A DNA stretch of 64,000 nt from Sphingomonadaceae bacterium (GTDB taxonomy: Bacteria; Pseudomonadota; Alphaproteobacteria; Sphingomonadales; Sphingomonadaceae), in contig CANFXW010000011.1 of assembly GCA_947451145.1 (NCBI GenBank), positions 58,061 to 122,060 on the forward strand, in the 5' to 3' direction. The notes beneath the pieces were generated by a model. That model made no database searches and was not told where the DNA came from. It worked only from the letters and a program-made list of their open reading frames with translations. Position numbers and translations under genes: made by a program. Shown here piece after piece: positions 17,118 through 27,797 of the stretch; position 1 is the stretch's first letter, and each line of letters starts with the position of its first letter.

Positions 17118-20048
17118 ATGCTATCCGTTGCCAATGTCCGCACTGCCGGCGGTGCCGCCAAATACTTTGCGGCCGACAATTACTACACCCGCGCCGACGC
17201 CGATCGATCGGGAGCCTGGTTCGGCAAGGGCGCCGACAAGCTCGGGCTTTCAGCCGAGGTCGACCCCCGCGTATTCGAGGCTGTGCTGAAGGGATTTCTT
17301 CCCGATGGCAGCCGCCTCGGCAGCGACAAGCGCGAACATCGTCCCGGGACCGACCTAACCTTCTCGATGCCCAAAAGCTGGTCGCTGCTGGCCCTTGTCG
17401 GCGGCGACAAGCGAATCCTCGAGGCCTATACCGAGGCGGTCAAGGAGACCCTCGCCTGGGCGGAAAAGAACCTCGCCGAAACCCGCATGGAGGTGAAGGG
17501 CAAGGAGAAGGTAGCCCAAACCGGCAATCTCCTGGTCGCGCTGTTCAGCCATGACACCAACCGCAACCAGGAGCCGGGCGCCCATATCCATGCGGTCGTC
17601 GCCAATGCCACGCAAGGCCCTGACGGCAAGTGGCGCGCGCTGCGCAACGATAAGCTTTGGGAGCACAATACCCTTCTCAATGCGATGACTATGGCGCGCT
17701 TTCGCCTGTCGGTCGAAAGCCTCGGTTACGAGGTCGGCGAGATCGGCAAGCACGGCAATTTCGAAGCAACAGGTGTGTCCAAAGAGGTTCGCGATGCCTT
17801 CAGTTCGCGCCGCGCCGAGATACTGCAAGAGCTCGGAGGAATGACCTCCAAAGGCCTCGCCGCGCGCAATGTCGCCAATCTCAAGACTCGCTCCGAAAAG
17901 CAGACGATCAGGGACCGCGCTGGCCTGGCAAGGCAATGGGCAGACAGGGCCGCAGCAATGGGGTTTGACCCCAAGGCAGTCATCGCCCGGGCCAATGCTC
18001 GCGCCGCGAGCGATATCGGCAATTCTGGCGGCATCGCGATGGCCGCACGCGATCTCGCGGTGCGCGGCAAGGAATTGATCGCGGCACTCGCCGAGCGCTT
18101 TGGTCTGCGCGAGGGCGATCCTCTGGTCCCCACCGATCTCGGGCGCCGTTCGCAGGAGGAGGTCGCCGCGATCCACGCGGTGGCCTCGGCGATCCGGCAC
18201 CTGTCCGAACGCGAGGCGGCCTTTGCCCGCACCTACATCTATAAGGCCGCGCTCGGCTTCGGCCTTCCCGCCAGCATGTCGGCGATCGAGCGCCGGGTCG
18301 CGCAACTGGAGCGCCAAGGGCAGCTGCAACGGGGCAAGGGCGCGGACCGGGGCCTGGTCACCACGGCGGGCGCGATCGCCTCGGAGCAACGCATCGTTGC
18401 GGGAATTGAGGAGGGGCGCGGCAAGGCTCCGCCGATCGTCGCACCGGAGCAAGCCGGCACGCGCCTCCAGGCACTCTCGCAGCTCAAATACGGTATGACC
18501 CTCAACCAGGGGCAGGAAGCCGCTGGACGGCTCCTGCTCGGCTCGCACAACCGCATCGTTGCAATCCAGGGTATCGCCGGGGCAGGCAAAAGCACGGTGC
18601 TCAAACCCGTCGCCGATATCCTACGCGAAGAAGGCAAGCAGGTGCTCGGACTCGCAGTTCAGAATACGCTTGTCCAGATGCTCGAGCGCGAAACCGGGAT
18701 CCCGTCGATGACCGTGGCGCGGTTCCTGAAGCGCCATGCCGCGCTGCTGGATGGCGGCGACAAGACCGCGCTCGCCAAAGCGCGGCAGGAACTGCGCGGC
18801 ACTGTGGTTCTGCTCGATGAAGCCTCGATGGTCGGCAATTCCGACAAGGAAAAGCTGGTCGGCCTCGCGAACCTGCTCCAGCTCGACCGCTTCGCCGCTA
18901 TCGGTGATCGCAAGCAGTTGGGCGCGGTCGATGCTGGGAAGCCGTTCGACGTGATGCAGCAGGCGGGCATCGAGACCGCGACCATGAGCATCAACATCCG
19001 CGCGCGCAACAAGGCGCTGCGCGAAGCGCAATATGCGGCGCAAGGCGGCCGTATCGACGAGGCGCTGCGGCACCTCGGCAGGAATGTTGTCGAGGTTAGT
19101 GAAGGGGCCGCGATCGAAGCCGCCGCAGCCTGGCTCTCGTTGTCGCCCTCCGATCGCGAGCGCACCGCGATCTATGCCTCGGGCCGGACATTGCGCAGCC
19201 AAGTCAACGAGGCGGTCCAGACGGGGCTCAAGGCCAACGGCGAGATCGGCGAACCATCGCTCCGCCTCCAGGTCTTTGCGCGGATCAATACGACCCAGGA
19301 GGAGCTGCGCCATGCATCGACCTATCAGGCAGGCATGGTGGTCGAGGTCGAGCGCGATAAGCGCGCGCAGGGGCTACTAAAGGGCTCTTACAGGGTGATC
19401 GGAAGCGATGCCCGGCGCGAGCGGGTCGAACTTGAGAACGAGCGCGGCAAGCGCTTCGAGTTCCGCCCGGGACGGCTGCGCCCGCAGGGCGAGCACGATG
19501 CCTTGCGGCTCTATGAGGTGAAGGACCTATCGCTCCACGCTGGCGAGCGCATTCGCTGGACCCACACCGACCACAAGCGCGGATTGCTCAACGCCGACCA
19601 GGCGCGGATTACTGCGATCGAAGCAGGTAGGGTGCGACTCACGACCTCGACCGGTATCGAGCATCATCTTGGCAAGGACGACCCGATGCTGAAGCGGCTC
19701 GACCTTGCCTATGCCCTAAACGCTCACATGGCGCAGGGACTGACTTCGGATCGCGGAATTGCGGTCATGGACAGTCGCGAGCACAACCTCTCGAACCAGC
19801 AGACCTTCCTTGTCACCATCACGCGGCTGCGCGACGCGCTGACGCTTTACGTCAATAATGCTTCGCGGCTTGAGGCAGCCGTCGAGCGCAACACCGGCAT
19901 GAAGCGCTCCGCTCTCGAAACCGTGGGGCTTCTGCGCGATGCGGCTGCGGTGGGGCAAGCCAAAGGCAACGTGTCGACGCCTGCCCCCGAGAAACAGCCG
20001 CCCGAGAAGGATCGGTCGATCGTCAAGCCGTTCGAGATCGGGATCTGA
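17118..20048 (+). CDS. mobF: MobF conjugative relaxase-helicase (TrwC/TraI type)
   Basis: 976 residues. The relaxase domain (1-300) has the catalytic Tyr pair in DNYYTRADAD (Tyr22/23) and the metal-binding HIH triad in GAHIHAVVAN near 155. The C-terminal part is an SF1 5'-3' helicase: Walker A GIAGAGKST near 484, VVLLDEASMVGN as motif II, the Q/R segment around AIGDRKQLGAVD, and the late motif NAHMAQGLTSDRG. It nicks oriT, stays bound to the 5' end, is carried through the channel and unwinds the plasmid. The size matches TrwC (about 966) rather than F TraI. It lies 32 bases after traD with a modest ribosome binding site. Confidence 0.95.
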   Translation: MLSVANVRTAGGAAKYFAADNYYTRADADRSGAWFGKGADKLGLSAEVDPRVFEAVLKGFLPDGSRLGSDKREHRPGTDLTFSMPKSWSLLALVGGDKRILEAYTEAVKETLAWAEKNLAETRMEVKGKEKVAQTGNLLVALFSHDTNRNQEPGAHIHAVVANATQGPDGKWRALRNDKLWEHNTLLNAMTMARFRLSVESLGYEVGEIGKHGNFEATGVSKEVRDAFSSRRAEILQELGGMTSKGLAARNVANLKTRSEKQTIRDRAGLARQWADRAAAMGFDPKAVIARANARAASDIGNSGGIAMAARDLAVRGKELIAALAERFGLREGDPLVPTDLGRRSQEEVAAIHAVASAIRHLSEREAAFARTYIYKAALGFGLPASMSAIERRVAQLERQGQLQRGKGADRGLVTTAGAIASEQRIVAGIEEGRGKAPPIVAPEQAGTRLQALSQLKYGMTLNQGQEAAGRLLLGSHNRIVAIQGIAGAGKSTVLKPVADILREEGKQVLGLAVQNTLVQMLERETGIPSMTVARFLKRHAALLDGGDKTALAKARQELRGTVVLLDEASMVGNSDKEKLVGLANLLQLDRFAAIGDRKQLGAVDAGKPFDVMQQAGIETATMSINIRARNKALREAQYAAQGGRIDEALRHLGRNVVEVSEGAAIEAAAAWLSLSPSDRERTAIYASGRTLRSQVNEAVQTGLKANGEIGEPSLRLQVFARINTTQEELRHASTYQAGMVVEVERDKRAQGLLKGSYRVIGSDARRERVELENERGKRFEFRPGRLRPQGEHDALRLYEVKDLSLHAGERIRWTHTDHKRGLLNADQARITAIEAGRVRLTTSTGIEHHLGKDDPMLKRLDLAYALNAHMAQGLTSDRGIAVMDSREHNLSNQQTFLVTITRLRDALTLYVNNASRLEAAVERNTGMKRSALETVGLLRDAAAVGQAKGNVSTPAPEKQPPEKDRSIVKPFEIGI

Positions 20049-20446
20049 TCGGAATAATGAACTGTAGCACGGACCAGTTCCTTAGGGCCGAACCCGGCTT
20101 GATTATCGCCGTCCGTTACCAGGCCAGGTCTGGGGCAGCTTCGTGCCCCTAACCATCGATTTGTCGGCCCGATTGCAAATCTTAGAGCTGGCGGAACCAT
20201 TAAGAGGCAGGTTGCACTCGTTGCCGTAAGTCTAGGACTGAACCAGTTTTCTCATGATGGAGTTCGGTTTTTATTCGAGGATGACCGCGCATGGATGCAG
20301 AATGCCGCCAGCGGTCCTTGAATTGCGACCAGATTTTCGATAGCGGAGCTGTCAAACTGCAGCATAGATGTAGCGCGTGAATCGCCATTTTTGATGGGTC
20401 GACGATTGAGCTCGACATGCGCACCAGACTGGTGCAGGTTGGTTCA
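20049..20446. other. Spacer between transfer genes and accessory island
   Basis: No gene is supported. A weak hairpin GAACTG/CAGTTC at 20059-20080 follows the relaxase stop. Composition becomes visibly less GC-rich from here, consistent with the left border of inserted cargo. No attachment site or IS end was recognised. Confidence 0.4.
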
Positions 20447-20644
20447 ATGGCCACTTCCTCTAACACCTCGCGCAAGCGGTTCAGCATCGCATTGGATGTG
20501 GCTGACTACGAAGCGTTGCAGAAGCTCGGCGCGGCCCAGCGCCCGCCCTTGAAGCAGCAATATCTCGTCGAACTGGCCGTTAGAAATCTTTTGGATCAGT
20601 ACGCCAACGAGCAACTCTCGTTCCAGCTTAAGCATTCGGCATAA
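20447..20644 (+). CDS. Small ribbon-helix-helix-like protein, coupled to dcm
   Basis: 65 residues from the ATG at 20447; an in-frame ATG at 20417 is an alternative and neither has a strong site. It has the shape of a ribbon-helix-helix DNA-binding protein: a basic start ([21 protein letters not shown]), then [18 protein letters not shown]. The stop overlaps the methyltransferase ATG by one base (TAATG), indicating coupled translation. It probably regulates the downstream system, much as controller proteins keep methylase ahead of effector. That role is inferred. Confidence 0.6.
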   Translation: MATSSNTSRKRFSIALDVADYEALQKLGAAQRPPLKQQYLVELAVRNLLDQYANEQLSFQLKHSA

Positions 20645-21990
20645 TGAGGTTTATCGACCTATTCGCGGGACTCGGCGGTTTTCACCAGGCACTGACGGGC
20701 CTTGGCCATGAGTGCGTTTTTGCTTCGGAACTCAATTCCGAACTCGCGACCCTATATAAGTTAAATTTCGGCGTTGAGCCCAAGGGTGACATCAAGATAG
20801 CCTACGCTGAAGTTCCTGCACACGATATTCTGGCGGCCGGATTCCCGTGTCAGCCGTTTTCGAAAGCGGGCGAGCAGCTAGGATTCGACTGTCCCCAATG
20901 GGGGGATCTCTTCGACTATGTAGTGAAAATCATCGAGCAGCACGAACCGTCGTATCTCATCATTGAGAATGTGCCCAACTTGCTGCGGCATGATGGTGGC
21001 AAGACCTGGCTGAAAGTTCATGGTAGGCTCAGCGGGCTCGGTTACGAGGTGAAAGCCGAGAAACTTTCTCCCTACATGTTTGGTGTTCCCCAGACCCGTG
21101 AACGGGTCATCATTGTCGGGGCCCGGGAAGGGTTGGACTCATTCAAATGGCCTACGCCGACCCATGCATTGTCCGATGTCGATGTGCGAACGATTTTAGA
21201 CGAAAAGCCGGACGACGCACGCAAGCTACCCGATCAATTCATTCGATATCTCGACGCATGGCAGCTACTCCTCGATGCGCTGCCTGCCGAGAGTGAACTT
21301 CCATCGTTCCCGATCTGGGCGATGGAGTTTGGGGCGACCTATCCAGTGCGCACGGGTTCACCTGCCGGTCACGGTTTAACAGAGATCGGTTCTTTTCGCG
21401 GCGCCTTTGGCCGACCACTGAAAGGGCTGAGCAAAGAGGTGGTGCTGGCGGCCTTGCCCCCATACGCCCGCGGTAGTGAGACACAGTTTCCGATCTGGAA
21501 GATCCAGTTCATTGAGCAAAATCGTAAATTCTACAAAACACATAAGGCGGTGATCGATAACTGGCTGCCGACGATCAAAGATTTCGCCCCAAGCTTCCAA
21601 AAGCTGGAATGGAACTGGAAGGGTGGACCGCGGGATCTATGGCAGGCCATCATTCAGTTCCGCGCGTCGGGCATCAGGGCTAAGCGCCCTACAGCCGCAC
21701 CATCGTTGGTCGCGCTTACGACCAGTCAAGTGCCGGTCATTCCATGGGAGAGGCGCTACATGACCATGCGTGAGTGCGCGCGGTTGCAGAGCATGGACGA
21801 TCTCGAGCATCTGCCGCAGACCCAGACGTCAGCCTACAAGGCGTTGGGAAACGCTGTAAACGTTAAGGTTATCGAGGCGGTCGCGCGCGCACTTCTCGAT
21901 CCACGACCAGAATCCTCTCCTCCGGTGACTGTGCCGATTTTCTCGGATCTTATGGATTGGGAAAGCGAGAACTTGACGAACGCGGCGTAA
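20644..21990 (+). CDS. dcm: DNA (cytosine-5)-methyltransferase
   Basis: 448 residues with the C5-methyltransferase motifs in the usual order: [29 protein letters not shown] with the catalytic Cys, [23 protein letters not shown], and [18 protein letters not shown]. The target recognition region lies between about 180 and 370. It protects host DNA or marks self. Downstream genes encode a DUF262 protein, a Z1 ATPase and a PD-(D/E)XK protein, so it is part of a defence operon and not an orphan methylase. No vsr gene is present. Confidence 0.93.
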   Translation: MRFIDLFAGLGGFHQALTGLGHECVFASELNSELATLYKLNFGVEPKGDIKIAYAEVPAHDILAAGFPCQPFSKAGEQLGFDCPQWGDLFDYVVKIIEQHEPSYLIIENVPNLLRHDGGKTWLKVHGRLSGLGYEVKAEKLSPYMFGVPQTRERVIIVGAREGLDSFKWPTPTHALSDVDVRTILDEKPDDARKLPDQFIRYLDAWQLLLDALPAESELPSFPIWAMEFGATYPVRTGSPAGHGLTEIGSFRGAFGRPLKGLSKEVVLAALPPYARGSETQFPIWKIQFIEQNRKFYKTHKAVIDNWLPTIKDFAPSFQKLEWNWKGGPRDLWQAIIQFRASGIRAKRPTAAPSLVALTTSQVPVIPWERRYMTMRECARLQSMDDLEHLPQTQTSAYKALGNAVNVKVIEAVARALLDPRPESSPPVTVPIFSDLMDWESENLTNAA

Positions 21991-22127
21991 CGTCGATCAA
22001 TTTGAGCAATACACTATCTGGTTTGGTAGAGCTGCTGGATAGACGCGGTCCTGCTAATCGACTTCGATTATTCGAAGTCAACATTTGAAAAATCAACGCT
22101 GTTCTATGGAGCAGCGCAGGAGGAATT

Positions 22128-23918
22128 GTGGACGAAATCGATCACGGTGATATCGCGAGGTTCTTGAGTAACCTGTCCAGCAGGACCGAACTTCCCGATC
22201 ATGTGCAAGCTAAAGCGCCGAGCGAATTTTCTGCCGATGAGGTCGGATTTGACGACAATAGCTGGATAGCGCGCGTGATCGGCGTGCAAGGTTGGTTGCG
22301 GCTGGACGAGTCACTCAGCACAGACGACTCGGAGTCGGCGACCGCCGCCAAATTGTTCAACCAACTCGGACCCGACGCAGAGGAAATTCTGTTCGATGTC
22401 TCTGGCGGTGTGGTTCGTATGACTGAACAGGGCGTCGAAGCGCTCGAAACGAGGCTCGCCCGCGCCGACGAACGCAGCGCGCGTTTCGTAGAGGCCCTCG
22501 AGGAAGGCGGCGCGCGAGGCGCGGCGTCGTCGGATTGGGAAGAGGAATGGGACGAGCCAGAAACCCGCGAGCCGCCCAATATCAAGGCCACGGTCGATAC
22601 TCTGCCGATTGTCGAGTTCGTCGGTCACGCGCGTGAGGACGAATTGGACCTCAATCCGCCGTATCAGCGCGAATATATCTGGTCCAACCCGGACTCCCAA
22701 AAGTTGATCGAATCGATCCTGCGCGGCATTCCGCTGCCGTCGATCATCCTCGCGACCGTAGCCGACGATGACAAGCTGCAGATCGTCGACGGCAAGCAGC
22801 GCCTAACGTCCATACTCCGGTTCGTTGGCGCGCATCCCACGGCAATTGCATTTGCCAAGGAAAAGGACGACGTCGAACTTTTTCAAAAGAACTTCCGGAA
22901 ATTCGCAAAAAAGTACGCTTTGACGCCGGACGATATCCGTAAACATTACCTTCCGTTCAAAACCAGAACGTATGATAAAACGGATCCGCTGCGGCTGCTG
23001 TCGGGCAAATTCTATGATGAGATCAAGGAGATTCCGACAGCGATCGGCGGCAAACAGGTCGCCGTCCGAAAGCTTTTCGACTCCAGCTCGTCCCCGTATC
23101 GAATCCCTATCATTCGCTATGAGGACACAGCGGTCCGCGACATTCACCAAGTGTTTCGAATATATAATCAGCAGGGCGTGAAGCTAAATGCGGAGGAAAT
23201 TCGAAACGCGGTCTATAACCACCTCAAGATCGTGCAGTTGATGCTGTTCATCGGCGGCGACCGGGCCGAACCAAGGATGGCTGAATATGCGGTCGAAGCC
23301 GGTGTCGATCCATCCTTCGCGTACACCGTCATCGCGGATATGGGCTTCAGTATCGCGCGATTTCGACGCACGAAGGTGCTTCTCTGGATGCTGGCAACAT
23401 TGCTGCATCCCGCCGGCACACCTGGCAACTACCGTACTCCCTCGACGGCAAGTCATATCGACAGTTTCTTGGATGCGATCGACAAGCGAGTGGCGCGCCT
23501 GCGAGCGACGCAGGTACTCACCGGGCTGGCCCGGGACCTGGTCGCGGCGATCGAACTGCACGCTGAAGCCGATCGCGCATGGCACCCGCGCTTCCGGAGC
23601 AAACGGGAAGCCGGAACGAAATGGGAAGAGCTTGGTGCGGTCGCGAGCTTGGCCGCATGTTTCGTGATTGTCGTTCTGGGCAAGAGAGACGAGTTGATCG
23701 CCAACGCAGACCAAATTCGGGGCATCACGAAGGAAAAGAAAGGGCCAGACAGCACCCAGAACAGGACGCAATGGGCGCACATCGCAGACTCGCTCCTAAG
23801 CATTCTCGAAGGCTTGAGCATCTCCACCACAGAGGTCCGAACTACTTTCGACGAACGGTTCGGGACATCAGCGATCGACGGCCTGGTCGAATTGCGCTTG
23901 CTCGCCGCGGATGCCTAA
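22128..23918 (+). CDS. DUF262 (GmrS-like, ParB-fold) protein
   Basis: 596 residues, starting at a GTG preceded by AGGAGGAATT. A DUF262 domain occupies about 165-420: LDLNPPYQREYIWSNPDSQKLIESIL and the signature DGKQRLTSILRF, the nucleotide-binding loop of the ParB/sulfiredoxin-like fold. The acidic N-terminal 160 residues are unrecognised. In GmrSD and SspE-type proteins, DUF262 couples NTP hydrolysis or sensing to a nuclease. No separate C-terminal HNH (DUF1524) motif is visible here, so nuclease activity is probably supplied by neighbours. It overlaps the Z1 gene by eight bases. Confidence 0.8.
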   Translation: MDEIDHGDIARFLSNLSSRTELPDHVQAKAPSEFSADEVGFDDNSWIARVIGVQGWLRLDESLSTDDSESATAAKLFNQLGPDAEEILFDVSGGVVRMTEQGVEALETRLARADERSARFVEALEEGGARGAASSDWEEEWDEPETREPPNIKATVDTLPIVEFVGHAREDELDLNPPYQREYIWSNPDSQKLIESILRGIPLPSIILATVADDDKLQIVDGKQRLTSILRFVGAHPTAIAFAKEKDDVELFQKNFRKFAKKYALTPDDIRKHYLPFKTRTYDKTDPLRLLSGKFYDEIKEIPTAIGGKQVAVRKLFDSSSSPYRIPIIRYEDTAVRDIHQVFRIYNQQGVKLNAEEIRNAVYNHLKIVQLMLFIGGDRAEPRMAEYAVEAGVDPSFAYTVIADMGFSIARFRRTKVLLWMLATLLHPAGTPGNYRTPSTASHIDSFLDAIDKRVARLRATQVLTGLARDLVAAIELHAEADRAWHPRFRSKREAGTKWEELGAVASLAACFVIVVLGKRDELIANADQIRGITKEKKGPDSTQNRTQWAHIADSLLSILEGLSISTTEVRTTFDERFGTSAIDGLVELRLLAADA

Positions 23919-26730
23919 GCCTTTGGCCAATGTCGTCACGGTCGTCCCAGCGCAGGAGGACCCAAACGAGCCGGAGGGATCGTTTGCGAGTTGGTGGCTA
24001 CGTTATCGATCGAACGCCTCCCGCCAACTTTCTCCAATGGCGCTTGAGGTGCTTGAGGCCGACGCCCGCTACATCGTCGAGCGCGCTCTCCCAGTTACCA
24101 ATGGTGCAATCGATACAAATGGCTGGCCTGAAGATGGGCTGCGAACTGGGATGGTTATCGGTTCTGTTCAGTCGGGCAAAACGGCAAGTATGCTGGCTGT
24201 TGCCAGCCTTGCGCTTGATCAAGGAGTCGATATCGTCATCTTGCTCGCCGGGACTCGCGTTGGGCTGTGGTTGCAAACCTATGAGCGAATGTTGAGCCAA
24301 CTGGATGGCAGCACCCGCGATACTGCCTACGCCCGAAGCAATGATCGATTGGTTCTACCCCAGCCCGAAGACGTCCTGAGTCCAGATCGATTGGGGCCGA
24401 CGAGCTACCTTAAGCCCTCGAAGGCGACATTGGCCGTCCGCCGCGGCATACCGATCGTCATCGTCGTTCCAAAACTCGACGAACATCTGCTGCATCTTTC
24501 GCGAATGCTGAAAGACGTGCTCGGGCCAGCAGTTTTAGAAGGACGAGACCGAGCGACAACCATGCTAGTGCTTGACGACGAAGCTGATGATGCATCGGTT
24601 TTGGACAGCGCAGTCTCGGACAAAGTTACACCACGTTTCATTGCCGCACTGTGGAGTGGTGACCATCATCGATCCACGTCTCGCCACCCGAAGTTGCGCG
24701 CAACGTATCTCGCTTACACAGCAACGCCCCAAGCAAACTACCTCCAGGAGTCTCACAACCCGCTTGCGCCGAGGCAATTCAGCGCCGCGCTACGTGTCGC
24801 CGGACAAGAGGGAGAGGTGATGCCTCGCTCGCTCACCTATCGCGAGCCGGCCGGGATCGCCGGCTATTACTGTGGCGGCGATCTCTATTATGACGCAACT
24901 AGCTTCCTGCCCGGGCCACTTGCAGTTTCGTGGCCATATCCGGTCGCACAGGGTGGGGAAACCGAGGCGGACGTCATCGAACGATTCAAGGCCTTGCGCT
25001 GGGAAATGATATCGAGCGCACTCCGCAGTTATATGGTCGGTGCCGCTGTAAGACTGCTTGTGGAGGGCCGACGCTACTCAGAAGTGGTCGGACAGTCGTT
25101 TCCAACAAAGGAGGCGTTAGAGAATGTAGCGCCCGCTCCGCACACAATGATGTTTCACCCGTCAGCGCGGAAGGACTCCCATTTTGCGGCGGCAGAAGAT
25201 ATCGCGCGCTGGTCGCGCGCCATGCCGGGTTTCGAAGAGGAGGTTGAGCTTCTCGAAAATGAGTTCGGCGACGCAATCGTCACCGTCGATCCGGCCGGTT
25301 TGATTGCGCGGTTGGAGGCGGAGGAGACCGAATGGCGAACATGCTTCCATAGCTTTGAGGCGTCTCGCTCGGCGTTGGCGACGTTTCCCCTCGCACCCTA
25401 TTCGCGGCTAAACGAGGCAAACTGGCCAAAAGTGCGCTCACTGCTCATTGACGAAGTTTTCCCCAATGTCGCGCTTCGGGTTTTGAACAGTGACCCAGCA
25501 GCGGATGATCGACCGAGCTTTCATTTTGTCGAAGAAGTCGGCGGCTGGAAGCCGCCGACAGACATTCTCACGATCTTCGTGGCTGGAAATATCTTGTCAC
25601 GCGGGCTCACGGTCGAAGGATTGACGACCAGCTTGTTTTTACGAAGTAGTTCGGAACCTGCGGCTGACACCCAGATGCAGATGCAACGATGGTTCGGCTA
25701 CCGCGGTCGGTACCTACCATACTGCCGAGTGTTTCTGCTTGAGGATCAGCTGAACCTATTCCGCCAGTATAATGTCAGAGATAAAGCACTGAAGTCTCTA
25801 GTTCTCCAAAGGATGGCGATGCCCGAGGAAGAGACTTCGTCAGGAACTCTTGTTCTCGAGGGGTTGCAGTTTTTAGCGACCAGCAAAATCGACACCCGCA
25901 AGGTGCCACTGAGCCCGGGCCCGAGCCCTCAAATCCGTTTGGTCGAGAGGGCTGAACCCGATCTAGCGCGCGAAAATGTCGAGCAGTTACTTTCGACTTT
26001 GAAAGACGGGTCTTGGGAAGGCATCGATCCTGCAAGGGACGTTGGACTTATTCGCCGGGAGCCGGTTGGGCTCGTCGCAGTGGCCGACCTACTAGAGGGT
26101 CTACGTTACTCAACGCACGATCCAAGCCTCGATGATGAGATGAGCAGGCGATGGGTGAGCCTTCAGCATGGCTTGGGACTGTCTGAACCGCTTTTCCGTC
26201 CGCCGGGTCTGAACCCTCAACCGTACTCGGTCCGACCGCAGTCATGCCCTTATGCTATCGCAGCCTACCTTCGTTTGTGGAATGCGCTGGCCAGCGGAAA
26301 GCACGCGCCAGGCTTTCACGCGACTGACAAGCCTGATCTACCATGGTCTCAACTCGATGGCCGCACCGTGCCGAATTTCTACCTCGCCGTTCGCTCAGGA
26401 GAAAATCTGTCATCCGAGCCGGAATTTCAGGCTCTGGGGATCGGGGCGATGATCCGCGGCATCGGACGGCTTGACCGCCTGAACACGCTGTGGGGTAGTC
26501 GCGGCTACGACAGCAGCGGCTATCATGGCGACCAGTTGATCGACTATCACTTTCACATGCGTCAGCCAGTCCCGAAGTTGCAAGGCGGGGAAACGTGGCG
26601 ACCTCGTGGCCATCCAGGACTGGTTCTGTTCCATTTGATCAAGGATGATCAGGGGGGGCCAGACCTTGTGACCCTGGGCTTGGGGCTACCGCACGGCGGT
26701 CCGGATCATATCGCGGCACTTCGGCGATGA
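23911..26730 (+). CDS. Z1-domain superfamily 2 helicase-like ATPase
   Basis: 939 residues from the ATG at 23911, inside the end of the DUF262 gene. Walker A is GSVQSGKTASM near residue 87 and Walker B LVLDDEADDAS near 220. The Z1 core follows, with GNILSRGLTVEGLTTSLFL and MQMQRWFGYRGRY, the latter including the arginine-finger motif. Z1 proteins occur in methylase-linked defence clusters and are thought to remodel or translocate DNA. Its stop overlaps the next gene by four bases (ATGA). Confidence 0.85.
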   Translation: MPKPLANVVTVVPAQEDPNEPEGSFASWWLRYRSNASRQLSPMALEVLEADARYIVERALPVTNGAIDTNGWPEDGLRTGMVIGSVQSGKTASMLAVASLALDQGVDIVILLAGTRVGLWLQTYERMLSQLDGSTRDTAYARSNDRLVLPQPEDVLSPDRLGPTSYLKPSKATLAVRRGIPIVIVVPKLDEHLLHLSRMLKDVLGPAVLEGRDRATTMLVLDDEADDASVLDSAVSDKVTPRFIAALWSGDHHRSTSRHPKLRATYLAYTATPQANYLQESHNPLAPRQFSAALRVAGQEGEVMPRSLTYREPAGIAGYYCGGDLYYDATSFLPGPLAVSWPYPVAQGGETEADVIERFKALRWEMISSALRSYMVGAAVRLLVEGRRYSEVVGQSFPTKEALENVAPAPHTMMFHPSARKDSHFAAAEDIARWSRAMPGFEEEVELLENEFGDAIVTVDPAGLIARLEAEETEWRTCFHSFEASRSALATFPLAPYSRLNEANWPKVRSLLIDEVFPNVALRVLNSDPAADDRPSFHFVEEVGGWKPPTDILTIFVAGNILSRGLTVEGLTTSLFLRSSSEPAADTQMQMQRWFGYRGRYLPYCRVFLLEDQLNLFRQYNVRDKALKSLVLQRMAMPEEETSSGTLVLEGLQFLATSKIDTRKVPLSPGPSPQIRLVERAEPDLARENVEQLLSTLKDGSWEGIDPARDVGLIRREPVGLVAVADLLEGLRYSTHDPSLDDEMSRRWVSLQHGLGLSEPLFRPPGLNPQPYSVRPQSCPYAIAAYLRLWNALASGKHAPGFHATDKPDLPWSQLDGRTVPNFYLAVRSGENLSSEPEFQALGIGAMIRGIGRLDRLNTLWGSRGYDSSGYHGDQLIDYHFHMRQPVPKLQGGETWRPRGHPGLVLFHLIKDDQGGPDLVTLGLGLPHGGPDHIAALRR

Positions 26731-27797
26731 TGAACCCTGCCAAGATCTCCTTCGAGGAACTGCGCGACAGGCTTGCTGGGCTTGATGTTCCGGAAGGTAA
26801 CGCTCGACGTTTGATCTGGATCGTGCCGAATCGTCTAGGCGCAGCGATGACCGCGAGCGGCGCCTTTGAGATATTTCTAGGAGGCCCCGAACTGACCGCG
26901 AACTTGCCATTGGTTGCACGGCACCTGCAGCACGATAGCTGGGAGCCGAGCGACGGTGGGCTCTCTTTTTCCGCGACCCGCGTGCTGCTCGGATCGGCAA
27001 CACATTTTGCTGCGATGGCAGCGGTGATCGCCATCGAACTGGTAAGGTTTGACCTCGCGTCCGACGAGGAGATGCAGCGCGCATTTGACCAAGCCGAACC
27101 AATTATTGAGCTCGCCATTCGGCGCGGAGCGCTTTCTACCGAGGCGCTGATTGGTCTCCTGGCCGAGCTTCAACTCCTTCGCGTGGGGCTTCTCGCCGTT
27201 CCGACAGCGAAGCGGGGGACGGTGCTTCTGGGTTGGCGCGGTTGGACGAAAGGGCGAGACTTCATATTCGGACGGCACGCGATCGAGGTGAAGGCAACGC
27301 TTGGGGATGCGTCGCGTCACGCATTCAGTGGCGTCCATCAATTGGAGCCGCAGCCGATAGCTGATGGCCATGTCGAGGCGCTGCATATCATGAGTTTCGG
27401 ATTATCCGAGACACATGAGGGAGGACAGACCCTCCCGGATTTAATTGAGGATCTCGCATCGTTGCTGAATGGGGATCTTCCTGACGAAGGAGCCGGACCT
27501 GCCCAGTTGAAAGCGATGGTCCGCGAATATGGTGGCTTGGGTGCGACCGGATACGACCACGACACCATGAAAGATTGGGTCGCTTACCAAGGGAAATATG
27601 CGATCACCTTCGCTCGGCTATACTCGGTCGACGATCCTGAGATGAGACTCCTCACAAGTTCATTGATCGATCAAACCTTTGCCGTTCCGGGCAGCGTAAG
27701 CTACGAGTTGCAGCTTCCAACCCTTGTATCGGCATTCAACCCGGCCGCCAATTGGCAAGCCGAGATCGCCTCAATGGTGACATGGTCAATCGATTGA
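26727..27797 (+). CDS. PD-(D/E)XK nuclease-like protein (DUF4420 type)
   Basis: 356 residues, starting in an ATGA overlap with the Z1 gene. The nuclease signature is in the middle: GRDFIFGRHAIEVKAT around 183-198, giving the Asp and E-x-K of PD-(D/E)XK enzymes. SRHAFSGVHQLEP follows as the usual helix. The overall form matches DUF4420 proteins that accompany Z1 in defence operons. It is probably the effector nuclease. It is the last gene of the operon. Confidence 0.82.
   Translation: MMNPAKISFEELRDRLAGLDVPEGNARRLIWIVPNRLGAAMTASGAFEIFLGGPELTANLPLVARHLQHDSWEPSDGGLSFSATRVLLGSATHFAAMAAVIAIELVRFDLASDEEMQRAFDQAEPIIELAIRRGALSTEALIGLLAELQLLRVGLLAVPTAKRGTVLLGWRGWTKGRDFIFGRHAIEVKATLGDASRHAFSGVHQLEPQPIADGHVEALHIMSFGLSETHEGGQTLPDLIEDLASLLNGDLPDEGAGPAQLKAMVREYGGLGATGYDHDTMKDWVAYQGKYAITFARLYSVDDPEMRLLTSSLIDQTFAVPGSVSYELQLPTLVSAFNPAANWQAEIASMVTWSID

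Noticed and set aside
20200..20487. Leftward 95-codon open frame before dcm
   Set aside because: No start signal, no recognisable family and it overlaps the RHH gene, which is coupled to dcm.
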